DNA from: an uncultured SAR86 cluster bacterium
GTDB taxonomy: Bacteria; Pseudomonadota; Gammaproteobacteria; Magnimaribacterales; Magnimaribacteraceae
Direction of reading: 5' to 3'
DNA length: 64,000 nt
Assembly: GCA_902618945.1 (NCBI GenBank)
Contig: CACNCK010000002.1
Coordinates: 1-64,000 of the forward strand
The position numbers were made by a program, and so were the translations under genes. Position 1 is the first letter of the stretch. Each line of letters starts with the position of its first letter. Of the stretch, positions 27,511-36,921 are shown one piece after another. Below the pieces are notes generated by a model. It ran no database searches. It saw only the letters and a list, made by a program, of their open reading frames with translations, and was not told where the DNA came from.

Positions 27511-28710
27511 TTAGCTATCTAAGCTTGCGTCTCTTTCACCAAAATCCCAACCTACGCCATTATTTTGATAATTTTTTAAGATTCTTCTGGCAACAGATTG
27601 AACATGAACCTCATCTGGGCCATCATAAATTCTTGCTTCTCTTGCGTGTCTGTACATTAAGCTCAGAGGGGTATCATCAGTAAGACCTTTAGCCCCATGT
27701 ACCTGAATGGCTCTATCAATTACATTGTGAACCATTTCAGCACCTACAACTTTTATCATTCCTATCTCTATCCTTGCATCATCTCCTTGATCAATCCTTT
27801 TAGCAGCATCGAGTGTAAGGTGTCTGCTGGCTTGAATTTCACAAGCACTATCAAAGACAAATTTTTGCATCAACTGTTTGTCAGCTAAAGGAGTCCCAAA
27901 AGTCTCCCTTGAATGTAATCTTTCACACATTAAATCAAACGCTCTTTGAGCTTGGCCAAGCCACCTCATGCAGTGAAAGATTCTACCAGGGCCTAACCTT
28001 CTTTGAGCAATTAAGAAACCTTGTCCTCTAGGACCAAGAAGATTTTCTTTGGGCACTCTGACATTGTCATAATTAACTTCATAATGACCACCATTTATGC
28101 CTAGAACTGGCGTTTCTCTAACTATCTTATAACCAGGATTATCAGTTGGAACAATAATCATACTAAAAGCTCCATGACTAGGAACATCCAACTCGGTACG
28201 ACACATAACAGTTGTGTAAGAAGCTCTGGCAGCTCCTGTTGTAAACCATTTAGTTCCATTTATTACCCATTCATCACCTTCAAGAATAGCAGTAGTTTGT
28301 AATTGAGTTGGATCAGAACTAGAAATATCTGGTTCGGTCATTGCAAAGCTTGGAAAAACTTCACCTTGGACCAAAGGTTCAAGATATTCATCTCTCCATT
28401 TTTTAGGAGCAAATTCTCTGAGCATTATTGAGTCTTGAAGTGAATGCGTTCCTAAAGCAACCATCGCGCTAGAAGATCTTCCAACAACTTCATTTATGTA
28501 GACATATTCCATGAAAGGCATACCTTGACCTCCTATGTCTTTAGGATGTCCAAGTGCCCACAAAGAATTATCTTTTGCTTTTTGCATCAGTTCAGAAAGT
28601 TTCTCTTTAGATTCCTCGTTTCCTTTATGAAGTATAGGTTCAGCAGGATAAACTTCCTCTTCAACGAACCTTTTTACTTCTGATCTTACCTCTTTCCAGT
28701 TTCTATCCAT
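27511..28710 (-). CDS. Acyl-CoA dehydrogenase (ACAD10/11-like)
   Basis: FAD-dependent acyl-CoA dehydrogenase, 399 residues from this start. Motifs: FAMTEPDISSSDPTQL, WVINGTKWFTTGA, GHYEVNYDNVRVPKENLLG, and the C-terminal IQVHGAKGLTDDTPLSLMYRHAR with RIYDGPDEVH, a form of the usual RI-GT-E. I prefer the ATG at 28710 because GGGGAAAG lies just before it; an ATG four codons upstream is possible. Together with the kinase it likely processes 4-hydroxy or otherwise modified acyl-CoAs. Cytoplasmic. Confidence 0.9.
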   Translation of the reverse strand: MDRNWKEVRSEVKRFVEEEVYPAEPILHKGNEESKEKLSELMQKAKDNSLWALGHPKDIGGQGMPFMEYVYINEVVGRSSSAMVALGTHSLQDSIMLREFAPKKWRDEYLEPLVQGEVFPSFAMTEPDISSSDPTQLQTTAILEGDEWVINGTKWFTTGAARASYTTVMCRTELDVPSHGAFSMIIVPTDNPGYKIVRETPVLGINGGHYEVNYDNVRVPKENLLGPRGQGFLIAQRRLGPGRIFHCMRWLGQAQRAFDLMCERLHSRETFGTPLADKQLMQKFVFDSACEIQASRHLTLDAAKRIDQGDDARIEIGMIKVVGAEMVHNVIDRAIQVHGAKGLTDDTPLSLMYRHAREARIYDGPDEVHVQSVARRILKNYQNNGVGWDFGERDASLDS

Positions 28711-28723
28711 TTCTTTCCCCATT

Positions 28724-30463
28724 TTATTTTTTTAGATTTATTGATTGCTTAAATCCCTTAAGGTTTACTTTACTTTTTTCCATAACTACATCTTCCTCTC
28801 CCTGAAGAACATTTTCATTGAATTTGTAGATAATATTGTAATTTCCCCTTAAACATTGTTTGTTGTGTTTTGATGCCTTTGCACTTATGCCTTCATTTAA
28901 AGATAAGTATTTCTTTATCTTCGAAGATGAGTATTTTTTTGATAATAAGGTCATTGCTTCTTCAGGTGATAAGATCAAAGCTGAGGCATTATTACCACCA
29001 AAACCTTTTGCATTTAAAAAAGCTGCACTGAAATAATCTTTATCCTCTTTCTTATTATCAAGAAGAATATCTAAGTTCTTCTGATGAACATCCTCAGCGA
29101 TAAAATCTGTTGAATGTATACCTGGAACTATACCTTTATCCCATGTTCCTAGAGTAGCTGTAAGTTGGTCACCAGATGCAGGCGCCATACTATGACCTAA
29201 ATAAGATTTTATACCTGAAACTGGAAGGGATCTTATTCCATAGGTTTGTGCTACTTCATTAAGAATATGAGACTCAGTGGTTCTGTTTGCTGGCGTTCCT
29301 GTTCCGTGAGCATGCACAAAGGTTCTATTTCTTAGTTTTTTTAACCCAATAATTTTTTCTGCTTCTGAAGCACACTTGGCCATAGTTATATAATTACCAA
29401 CACCTGGTCCACTTATTGAACTTTTGAATCCATCTGAATGAGATGAAACAGCAGATACACATCCATAAACTTGAGCTCCTAACTCCATAGCTAAAGCATC
29501 ATCCATTAATATAACGAACTGAGCTGACTCACCAAGCACCATACCTACATTTTGACCAAAAGGTCTACATGCCTTATTTTGGATTGGACCCTCTGTTAAG
29601 TTTTCATTATGTTGCGCTTGCATTTCCATCATTCTTTTATCATCTGATAGTGCGCTCATTGCATAAAACCCATCAACAATCTCAGGAGTAATAGGAGCTT
29701 CTGCACCGCCTACAACCACAAATCTAGCAGATCCTGACTCAATGGCTTCTTTCCCCATTTGCAGGTTATACAAAAAAGTTGCACAAGCACCAACAACATG
29801 ACCGGTACGTCCCACACTACCTAGAATATAGGCATTTATGAAGTCAGCAGACATTTCTACTAAACCTAAAGCTAAATTCTTGGAACTTGCTCTAGATCCT
29901 TTCAATCGAGATTGCATTAATCCACCAAACCCAAAACTATCTAGTTGGCCTATTGCTGCTCCACTAAAAACTGCTACTTCATCTGGAGCTATTTTGTCTT
30001 GGATGACTTTCCAGTCTACTCCTAGTTGTCCGAGAGCATCACCCATACCAAATATGGTCATCTGAAGTGCTCTAGGATGCTGTCTTGCTGGGTATAAGCT
30101 CGAAGGATCAAATCCTTTCGGTAACTGCCCAGCTGCACTCGCACCTATTTGATCAAGAATAATTCCATCTTGGTCATATAAATCCCTATCTATTTCTCTT
30201 ACCATTGTGTCAGACCTTATATCTGAACTGTTATCAAGTAAGTACTTTTTGAGATCAATTGTATCACCTGAATTAGTTTCCCAAGATCTACCAACAGGCT
30301 CGATTTTCCCCTGTAGAACGGCCAAGTCTTGAAGAACCTCAAGTTGTTCTTTACTTGAAAGAGAATCGAAGACCATATTTTTGTATGCAAGGTAAGATGA
30401 ACTTCTCCCTGCTGAATTTATTCCTCCGAAGCCGGTTATTAATGCAAGAGATTTTGAAGTCAT
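28724..30463 (-). CDS. fabY: Beta-ketoacyl-ACP synthase, FabY-like
   Basis: A long (579-residue) KAS-I/II-like condensing enzyme. Catalytic Cys C227 in GACATF, His H386 in HAHGTGTP and H424 in GHSMAPASG. The N-terminal sequence (TGFGGINSAGRSS, 10-22) resembles FabY of Pseudomonas, which starts fatty-acid synthesis from acetyl-CoA and malonyl-ACP in place of FabH. FabF/FabB are about 410 residues, so the size supports FabY. It heads an operon with an ACAD, APH kinase and DUF6285 gene. The symbol rests on family resemblance from memory. Confidence 0.75.
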   Translation of the reverse strand: MTSKSLALITGFGGINSAGRSSSYLAYKNMVFDSLSSKEQLEVLQDLAVLQGKIEPVGRSWETNSGDTIDLKKYLLDNSSDIRSDTMVREIDRDLYDQDGIILDQIGASAAGQLPKGFDPSSLYPARQHPRALQMTIFGMGDALGQLGVDWKVIQDKIAPDEVAVFSGAAIGQLDSFGFGGLMQSRLKGSRASSKNLALGLVEMSADFINAYILGSVGRTGHVVGACATFLYNLQMGKEAIESGSARFVVVGGAEAPITPEIVDGFYAMSALSDDKRMMEMQAQHNENLTEGPIQNKACRPFGQNVGMVLGESAQFVILMDDALAMELGAQVYGCVSAVSSHSDGFKSSISGPGVGNYITMAKCASEAEKIIGLKKLRNRTFVHAHGTGTPANRTTESHILNEVAQTYGIRSLPVSGIKSYLGHSMAPASGDQLTATLGTWDKGIVPGIHSTDFIAEDVHQKNLDILLDNKKEDKDYFSAAFLNAKGFGGNNASALILSPEEAMTLLSKKYSSSKIKKYLSLNEGISAKASKHNKQCLRGNYNIIYKFNENVLQGEEDVVMEKSKVNLKGFKQSINLKK

Positions 30464-30549
30464 ATGATTAAATTATTTTAGTCTTACAGATTTTTATATT
30501 GTATGGCAATATTCACATAAGTTTTAAAGTATATAACACGGGAGAAGTT

Positions 30550-32085
30550 ATGCATCCGGGAGTTAATGGAAAAAAGTTTCCAGAAAAGCCAGCTGTAATA
30601 ATGGCAGGTAGCGGTAAGGTAGTCACACATGGTCAATTAAACGAACTGTCTAATCAAGGTGCTCATTTATTTAGATCTCTGGGACTAAAACCAGGTGACT
30701 CCATTGCTATCATGATGGAAAATCACCATTTATTTTTTCCAATCGTATTTGCTGCTTGGAGAAGTGGTCTTAGGTACACCACGATAAGTTGGAGACTTCA
30801 ACCATCTGAAGTGGAGTACATCGTTAAAGATTGTGATGCCAAAGTATTAATCACTTCTAAGTTTTTAGAACAAACAGCAGACGATCTCAAAGCAGCTCTA
30901 GAAGGTGTTCATCTATATATGTTGGACGGCACAACATCTGGGTATCTTTCTTTTGAAGATGGTATTCAAGATATGCCAATTGATTCGATTGAAGATGAAT
31001 GCCAAGGAGGATCTATGCTTTATTCTTCAGGAACTACAGGCAAACCAAAAGGAGTGAAAAGAGAATTGCCATTAAATCCATTACCCTATGAGCCAGATGA
31101 AGAAGATCCGGGTTTAGGTCGAGTGCTTATGCTGTATGGAGCAGGAGAGGACAGTGTGTATTTATCTCCAGCACCCCTGTATCATGCAGCTCCGCTAAAT
31201 TTTAATACTGGTTTTTTAGCTTCAGGCGCAACTTCAATCATTCTCGAAAAATTTGATGAAGAAACTGCCTTAGAGTCAATAGAAAAATATAAGGTCACTC
31301 ATTCCCAATGGGTGCCGACAATGTTTGTTAGATTCTTAAAGAAAGACCCTTCAATTAGATCGCAATATGATTTATCAAGCCATCAAGTTGCTATTCATGC
31401 AGCTGCGCCTTGTCCAGTAGCTGTGAAAGAAGAGATGATAGATTGGTGGGGCCCTATAATTCACGAATACTATGCGGGCACTGAATATAACGGAATAACT
31501 ATGATTAATTCTGCAGAATGGCTAGAACATAAAGGTAGCGTAGGCAGACCTTTATTTGGCTCATTACATATCCTTGATGATGATGGTGAAGAATTGCCAA
31601 CAGGCGAAGTAGGAGGAGTTTACTTTGGAGGTGAGACAGCAACGACATTTGAATATCATAATGATGAAGAGAAAACTAAAAGCGCAATGACTGATAAAGG
31701 TTATAGCTCTCTTGGTGATGTAGGTTATGTCGATCAGGATGGTTTTCTTTATCTTACTGATAGAAAATCTTTCATGATTATCTCTGGAGGAGTGAATATT
31801 TATCCAAAAGAAACTGAAGACCTTTTAGTAATGCATCCTAAAGTTGCAGATGTAGCAGTTTTTGGTGTTCCGAATGAAGAAATGGGGGAGGAAGTAAAGG
31901 CTGTTGTACAGCCAGCAAATTTAAGTGATGCTGGGCCCGACTTAGAAGCAGAACTGATCGCTTTTTGTAAAGAGAATATGTCCTCAATTAAAAGTCCTAG
32001 AACTATAGATTTCGAAGAGGAACTGCCTAGACATCCAACAGGAAAATTATATAAAAGACTACTTAAAGACAAATACTGGCCCTAG
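30550..32085 (+). CDS. Acyl-CoA synthetase (AMP-binding, ANL superfamily)
   Basis: ATP-dependent carboxylate-CoA ligase, 511 residues from the ATG preceded by GGGAGAAG. The P-loop motif YSSGTTGKPKG, the YYAGTE motif, a YSSLGDVGYVDQDGFLYLTDR-type A7/A8 region and the C-terminal PTGKLYKR with the A10 Lys are present. A TTG 51 bases upstream also opens the frame but has no good ribosome binding site. Divergent from fabY. It probably activates a medium or long-chain, aromatic or branched acid to its CoA thioester. Confidence 0.9.
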   Translation: MHPGVNGKKFPEKPAVIMAGSGKVVTHGQLNELSNQGAHLFRSLGLKPGDSIAIMMENHHLFFPIVFAAWRSGLRYTTISWRLQPSEVEYIVKDCDAKVLITSKFLEQTADDLKAALEGVHLYMLDGTTSGYLSFEDGIQDMPIDSIEDECQGGSMLYSSGTTGKPKGVKRELPLNPLPYEPDEEDPGLGRVLMLYGAGEDSVYLSPAPLYHAAPLNFNTGFLASGATSIILEKFDEETALESIEKYKVTHSQWVPTMFVRFLKKDPSIRSQYDLSSHQVAIHAAAPCPVAVKEEMIDWWGPIIHEYYAGTEYNGITMINSAEWLEHKGSVGRPLFGSLHILDDDGEELPTGEVGGVYFGGETATTFEYHNDEEKTKSAMTDKGYSSLGDVGYVDQDGFLYLTDRKSFMIISGGVNIYPKETEDLLVMHPKVADVAVFGVPNEEMGEEVKAVVQPANLSDAGPDLEAELIAFCKENMSSIKSPRTIDFEEELPRHPTGKLYKRLLKDKYWP

Positions 32086-32087
32086 AG

Positions 32088-32756
32088 ATGCTTAGAAATA
32101 AATCTATGGTAGTTGGTTCAACCGGCTTGGTTGGTAAATCTGTAGTAAATCATCTAATTGAAAAAGATATTTCGGTTTTAGCTCTTGTAAGAAATGATCA
32201 AGTAAGTAATAACTCTTTGTTAAATTACTACAAGATAGATTTTGATGATCTTCAACTTTCAGATGAGGTCTTTTCAGATATTAAAGATATATTTATTTGC
32301 TTAGGTGCCACTATCAAAAAAGCTGGATCTAAAGACGCTTTTCAGAAGGTTGATATAACTTACTGTTACGAAATTGCTAAGCAAGCGCAAGCTAGTGGAG
32401 TTAAAAATTTATCTATTGTTACTTCTCTGGGATCAGATTCTAACGCTGCAAACTTTTATTTAAAAAGTAAAGGAATGATAGAAGATAAGATAACTAAGAT
32501 AGATTTTGATTCTATATCTATTCATAGACCTGGTTTATTAATAGGCGCTAGAAATGAAATGAGGTTCGGTGAGTTTATTGGACAAAAGATTTTTCCATAT
32601 ATTTTAGATCCTTTCTTATTGGGAGGAATGAGAAAGTACCGAAGTATAAAGGGTGACATTCTAGCCAAGGCGATGGTTAATTTATCCGGATATGGAGAGG
32701 GTGTAAATTACTATTATTTTGACGACTTTAATAAATCTGCGAAAGGTGATTCCTAA
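32088..32756 (+). CDS. NAD(P)-binding atypical SDR (NmrA/HTATIP2-like)
   Basis: 222 residues with a Rossmann N-terminus VVGSTGLVGKSVV (8-20), then LALVRN and IFICLGATIKKAGSKDAF. The region resembles YbjT/HTATIP2-like extended SDRs that bind NADP and often regulate or reduce quinones. It starts two bases after the acyl-CoA synthetase stop, so it is likely co-transcribed. Substrate unknown. The stop overlaps the convergent monooxygenase within CTAA. Confidence 0.78.
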   Translation: MLRNKSMVVGSTGLVGKSVVNHLIEKDISVLALVRNDQVSNNSLLNYYKIDFDDLQLSDEVFSDIKDIFICLGATIKKAGSKDAFQKVDITYCYEIAKQAQASGVKNLSIVTSLGSDSNAANFYLKSKGMIEDKITKIDFDSISIHRPGLLIGARNEMRFGEFIGQKIFPYILDPFLLGGMRKYRSIKGDILAKAMVNLSGYGEGVNYYYFDDFNKSAKGDS

Positions 32757-34207
32757 CCTGCTTTCTTAAATTTAAGGTCATCATCTTCTACACTTTTGAA
32801 ACGAATCTGAGTTATATCTCTTAAATAATTTTGGCTATTAATCCAAGGATCTCTTGAGCCTTGCTTAGGCAGTTGATCTCTTACTCTCTCAATATATCCA
32901 GAGTTTAAATCAAGATATTCTTTTTCAGACACTACATCTTCGCCTATCTCAGGACAAAAATAATCCAAACCTTTTTTGTCTAGTAAGTTAATCAATTTAC
33001 ATGCATATTCCGATATTAGATCCGCGCCTAATGTCCAAGAAGCAGTCGTGTACCCAAAGGTTGCTATTAAGTTTGGTACATCGCTGAACATCATGGTTTT
33101 ATATTGCGTCTTTTCTGATATATCGAGAGTTTGATTATCAATTTTTATATCTATACCATTTAACAACATCATATTAAGTCCAGTTGCTGTAATAATGATG
33201 TCAGCTTCTAATTCCTCTCCTGAATCAAGTTTAATGCCTTTAGAAGTAAATTCATCGATTGTTTCAGTCACAACTGAAGCCTTTCCAGAATTTATAGCAT
33301 TAAACATATCTCCATTAGGAACAAAACATAGGCGCTGATCCCAAGGCATATATCTAGGAGTGAAATGTTTATCAACATCATAGTCTTCTCCAAGGTGTCC
33401 TCTAACATGATTGATTAGCATCTCTTTTGTCTTTTCAGGATTTCGTCTAAGTCTATTGAGCATAAATCTTTGCATTAGGATATTTTTCCATCTCACCAAA
33501 AAATAACCCAATCTATCTGTAGTAAATTTCTTAATGAAGTTACCGATTTTATCTTCATCGGGAGCTGCAAAATAATAAGTAGGGGACCTTTGAAGCATAG
33601 TGATGTGTTCTACTTTTTCTGACATAGCAGGAACGATCGTCACAGCGGTTGCTCCGCTGCCAATCACAACGACTTTCTTATTAGAATAGTCTAATTCCTC
33701 AGGCCATTTTTGAGGATGAACGATTTGACCTTCAAATGCTTCAACATTTTTAAATTCAGGCGTGTAACCTTCATCATAATTATAATATCCGCCACATAAA
33801 TATAAAATATTGCAAGTCATCTCTTCAATAGAGTCGTTCTCTTGATTTTCTACTTTTAAATACCAAAGAGCATCGGGAGACGACCAAACAGCAGATATGA
33901 CTTTTCTATTAAATTGAATTTTTTTTCTCAAATCAAATTCATCTACAGTCTCGTTGAGATACTCAAGAATAGAAGGAGCATCTGCTATTGTTTTAGGGCT
34001 CCTCCAAGGTTTAAATTTATAACCCATAGTATGCATATCAGAGTCAGATCTTATACCCGGGTATTTAAAGAGATCCCATGTACCCCCTAAATTAGACCGG
34101 CCTTCTAGGATTGTGTAAGTCTTTTGTGGACATCGCGTTTTCAAGTTATAGGCAGCTCCAATACCTGAAATACCAGCTCCAACTACTACTACATCAATAT
34201 GTTCCAT
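32753..34207 (-). CDS. Flavin monooxygenase, Baeyer-Villiger type (EthA-like)
   Basis: 484 residues. FAD-binding GAGISG (10-15), GGTWD (41-45), the BVMO fingerprint FxGxxxHxxxW at F158-W168 (FEGQIVHPQKW) and a second NADPH-binding GSGATA (183-188). The PGIRSDSDMHTMGYKFKPW segment is characteristic of EthA-like enzymes. BVMOs insert oxygen beside a ketone to make an ester or lactone. It is the last gene behind a second BVMO and folD. The shared orientation suggests co-expression. Confidence 0.88.
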   Translation of the reverse strand: MEHIDVVVVGAGISGIGAAYNLKTRCPQKTYTILEGRSNLGGTWDLFKYPGIRSDSDMHTMGYKFKPWRSPKTIADAPSILEYLNETVDEFDLRKKIQFNRKVISAVWSSPDALWYLKVENQENDSIEEMTCNILYLCGGYYNYDEGYTPEFKNVEAFEGQIVHPQKWPEELDYSNKKVVVIGSGATAVTIVPAMSEKVEHITMLQRSPTYYFAAPDEDKIGNFIKKFTTDRLGYFLVRWKNILMQRFMLNRLRRNPEKTKEMLINHVRGHLGEDYDVDKHFTPRYMPWDQRLCFVPNGDMFNAINSGKASVVTETIDEFTSKGIKLDSGEELEADIIITATGLNMMLLNGIDIKIDNQTLDISEKTQYKTMMFSDVPNLIATFGYTTASWTLGADLISEYACKLINLLDKKGLDYFCPEIGEDVVSEKEYLDLNSGYIERVRDQLPKQGSRDPWINSQNYLRDITQIRFKSVEDDDLKFKKAG

Positions 34208-34256
34208 TATCTAAACCTCTTTTTGGATCATTATAGCAATGTTTAAACAGTCCTTT

Positions 34257-35807
34257 TTAAGAAAACTTCAGAAGTTCGTCTTGATGGCCTTCAGCGCCGC
34301 CAAGTAAATGATTAAGGTATGATTCATGTGATTCCATCCACATAGCTTTTGAACGACTTCTACCTGCAGATTCATCATCTTTAGTGCCTTTCATATACCA
34401 ATTATTGCATTGTAGCCATATTTTCCCATCAGAAGAAACATTGCATTTATCAGTCCAATTCTTAACGGCTTCCTCAAGAGGCTCAACCTCGTTTTTATTG
34501 TCGTGTTTCATTGACGAAACAAGTTTTGCAATATATTTACCTTGCTCTTCACACAGAAGAGTCACATTAGTCACTGGGTTAAGGCTTTGAGGTCCAACCA
34601 TCATATAAAAATTTGGCATGTCACTTACATGAAGACCCCATAAAGTTTTTGGCTCAATCATCTGAAAATTATTCTCAACAGAAGCTCCAAATTTATCAGC
34701 TAAAGAAACACCATTTTTTCCTGTTACCGAAAAAGGTATGAGGCCTGCATCAAATCCTGTGGCATAAATAATAACTTCAAGTTCGTATAAATCTCCTGAT
34801 GACATTTCTAGGCCATTTTCATTCACGGCAACCACTCCCCCAGGATCATTGACCAAGTGAACATTATCTTTATTAAAAGTTGTGAAGTAGTCATCAATAA
34901 TCAAAACTCTCTTGCAAAAAAAAGGATAATCAGGCGTTAGTAGTTTCGCTACCTCAGGATCATCGACATCTTTTTTTATTCTTTCACTTAAAAGGTCACA
35001 GACTGCAGAATTCCAATCTTTGTCATGTAATTGATCGAACGTGAAAGGCAAATTGGGATCGGGGGGATATTCTCCTTTCCAGTCTACGTATCTGAGCTTA
35101 GAACTATATCCTCCAGCCTTGAAGGCATCGATTATATCTGGTGGAGTAGGTTGGTCTTCTCTTTCGATAGCCCAAGTGGCCGTTCTTTGAAAAACGGTTA
35201 GGGATTCTACTTCATCTGCGATTGTTGTGATAACTTGTGCAGCAGAAGCTCCTGTCCCAACAATTCCTACTTTCTTACCTTTTAAATTAGCTTCTTGGTC
35301 CCATTCTGCTGTATGAAAACTTTCTCCCTTAAATTTTTCCATTCCACCAAATTCAGGCATTCTAGGGCTTGATAGTGGTCCGTTTGCACACACTATGTGT
35401 TTTGCAAATATTTCTGTTCTAGTTTCATTTTCAAGGTTAGTGACTTCAACTCTCCATTTTCCAAAATCTACGTATTCAAGACCTACAACCTTTTGTAAGA
35501 ATTTTATGTGTTGACGTATATCAAAATGGTCAACGAGAAGTTCTGCGTAATCAGCTATTTCAGACTGACTAACGTATCTCTTCGAAGGTATAAAACCAGT
35601 TTCATCTAAAAAAGGTAAGTAGGTATATGATTGAACATCACATGCAGCTCCAGGGTAAGATCCGACTCCACCATGAGCCCAAACTCCCCCCAAAGAATTA
35701 TTCTTTTCAAGAATGCAAAAGTTATCAATACCTTCCTCTTTCAAGTAGTGAGCACAGGTTATACCTGAAAAACCACTACCTATAATCGCAACATCATAAA
35801 TTTTCAT
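34257..35807 (-). CDS. Flavin monooxygenase, Baeyer-Villiger type (CHMO/PAMO-like)
   Basis: 516 residues. FAD-binding GSGFSG (10-15), GGVWA (40-44), fingerprint FKGESFHTAEW (F159-W169) and NADPH-binding GTGASA (184-189). The SYPGAACDVQSYTYLPFL region matches PAMO/CHMO-like BVMOs rather than EthA. Thus the two adjacent monooxygenases belong to different subgroups of the same reaction class. It begins 12 bases after folD and ends 49 bases before the second BVMO. Confidence 0.88.
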   Translation of the reverse strand: MKIYDVAIIGSGFSGITCAHYLKEEGIDNFCILEKNNSLGGVWAHGGVGSYPGAACDVQSYTYLPFLDETGFIPSKRYVSQSEIADYAELLVDHFDIRQHIKFLQKVVGLEYVDFGKWRVEVTNLENETRTEIFAKHIVCANGPLSSPRMPEFGGMEKFKGESFHTAEWDQEANLKGKKVGIVGTGASAAQVITTIADEVESLTVFQRTATWAIEREDQPTPPDIIDAFKAGGYSSKLRYVDWKGEYPPDPNLPFTFDQLHDKDWNSAVCDLLSERIKKDVDDPEVAKLLTPDYPFFCKRVLIIDDYFTTFNKDNVHLVNDPGGVVAVNENGLEMSSGDLYELEVIIYATGFDAGLIPFSVTGKNGVSLADKFGASVENNFQMIEPKTLWGLHVSDMPNFYMMVGPQSLNPVTNVTLLCEEQGKYIAKLVSSMKHDNKNEVEPLEEAVKNWTDKCNVSSDGKIWLQCNNWYMKGTKDDESAGRSRSKAMWMESHESYLNHLLGGAEGHQDELLKFS

Positions 35808-35819
35808 TTAAGTAATATT

Positions 35820-36656
35820 TTATAAAGACGCTTCACAGGCTTCAACTGTTTGCAGTATCAGCGTATTAATTGTCATCGGACCAACTCCACCTGGAACTGG
35901 GGTATAAGCAGAACATCTATCTATGATTCCTTCTAAATCTATATCTCCGCATTTTTCAGGATGATAACCTGCATCTATTACCACGGCTCCATCTTTGATC
36001 CATTCAGATTTTATGAACTTTGGGATACCAACAGCTCCAACAATAATATCGGCTTTTATGAGGTGCTCTTCCAAGTTAGTAGTTTTGGAGTGACATATTG
36101 AAACAGTTGCATTCTCATTCAATAACATCATCGCCATTGGCTTTCCCAATATAGGGCTTCTACCAACTACAACTGCATGCTTTCCTGCTATATCTATTTC
36201 GTATTCATGCAGCAATCTCATTATCCCTTGTGGAGTACATGAACCGAAAGCCCTTTCTCCCATAGACATGTTACCAAAACCTAAGCAAGTTACCCCATCT
36301 ACATCTTTTTTAATATCTATGGCATCAAAACAAAGCCTTTCATCGATTTGATCTGGAACAGGATGTTGAAGAAGAATTCCATGAACTTCGGGATTAGAAT
36401 TCAATTCGTTTATTTTTGATAACAATTCTTCAGTTGTTGTGTCGCTATCTAATTCAACTTTTATAGATTTCATGCCTATCCTTTCGCACGCATTTCCCTT
36501 CATCTTGACGTATGTTGCAGATGCGGGGTCAGAACCAACTAAAATAGTCGCTAAGATTGGAACGAAATCCTTTTTTTCTAAAAGAGTAGTAACTCTCATC
36601 TTTAATTCTTCTTCTGATGAGAGTGCTAAGCTTTTTCCATCCATAATAATTGCCAT
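35820..36656 (-). CDS. folD: Bifunctional methylenetetrahydrofolate dehydrogenase/cyclohydrolase
   Basis: FolD interconverts 5,10-methylene- and 10-formyl-tetrahydrofolate. 278 residues, full length. Active-site Y49 and K53 in [18 protein letters not shown] and the NADP-binding [14 protein letters not shown] segment, plus the C-terminal [11 protein letters not shown]. It lies at the head of the minus-strand run leading into the two BVMO genes. Confidence 0.96.
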   Translation of the reverse strand: MAIIMDGKSLALSSEEELKMRVTTLLEKKDFVPILATILVGSDPASATYVKMKGNACERIGMKSIKVELDSDTTTEELLSKINELNSNPEVHGILLQHPVPDQIDERLCFDAIDIKKDVDGVTCLGFGNMSMGERAFGSCTPQGIMRLLHEYEIDIAGKHAVVVGRSPILGKPMAMMLLNENATVSICHSKTTNLEEHLIKADIIVGAVGIPKFIKSEWIKDGAVVIDAGYHPEKCGDIDLEGIIDRCSAYTPVPGGVGPMTINTLILQTVEACEASL

Positions 36657-36921
36657 ACAAGGATTATATTAGTTTTAGACGATTATTCGTAAACAAAAAA
36701 GTTAATAAAATAGTGTTATAAGGTATTTTGTCTAATTAAAGGGTAATTAAGTTAACCTGCGTAAAATAAATGAAAATTTAGCTGTAATTTCTAGTTTTAT
36801 GTCGTTATAGTGACAGTTGGGAGACATTTACAGGTAAATTTTTATTTGTAATTTGTAAATTTTGGCGCATGGAAGGGATAAATTTTTTTCTGCGTCTTTT
36901 AACAATTAATGGGGAGAAAAA
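36657..36921 (+). promoter_or_regulatory. Upstream region of TonB receptor 2 with candidate promoter
   Basis: A 265-base gap between divergent folD and TonB receptor 2. A candidate promoter is TTGTAA (36853-36858), 18 bases, GATAAA (36877-36882), which would give a leader of about 33 bases containing GGGGAG before the ATG. A partial palindrome GGTAA / TTAACC lies at 36742-36757. No other gene-like sequence or RNA gene was recognised. Confidence 0.4.
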
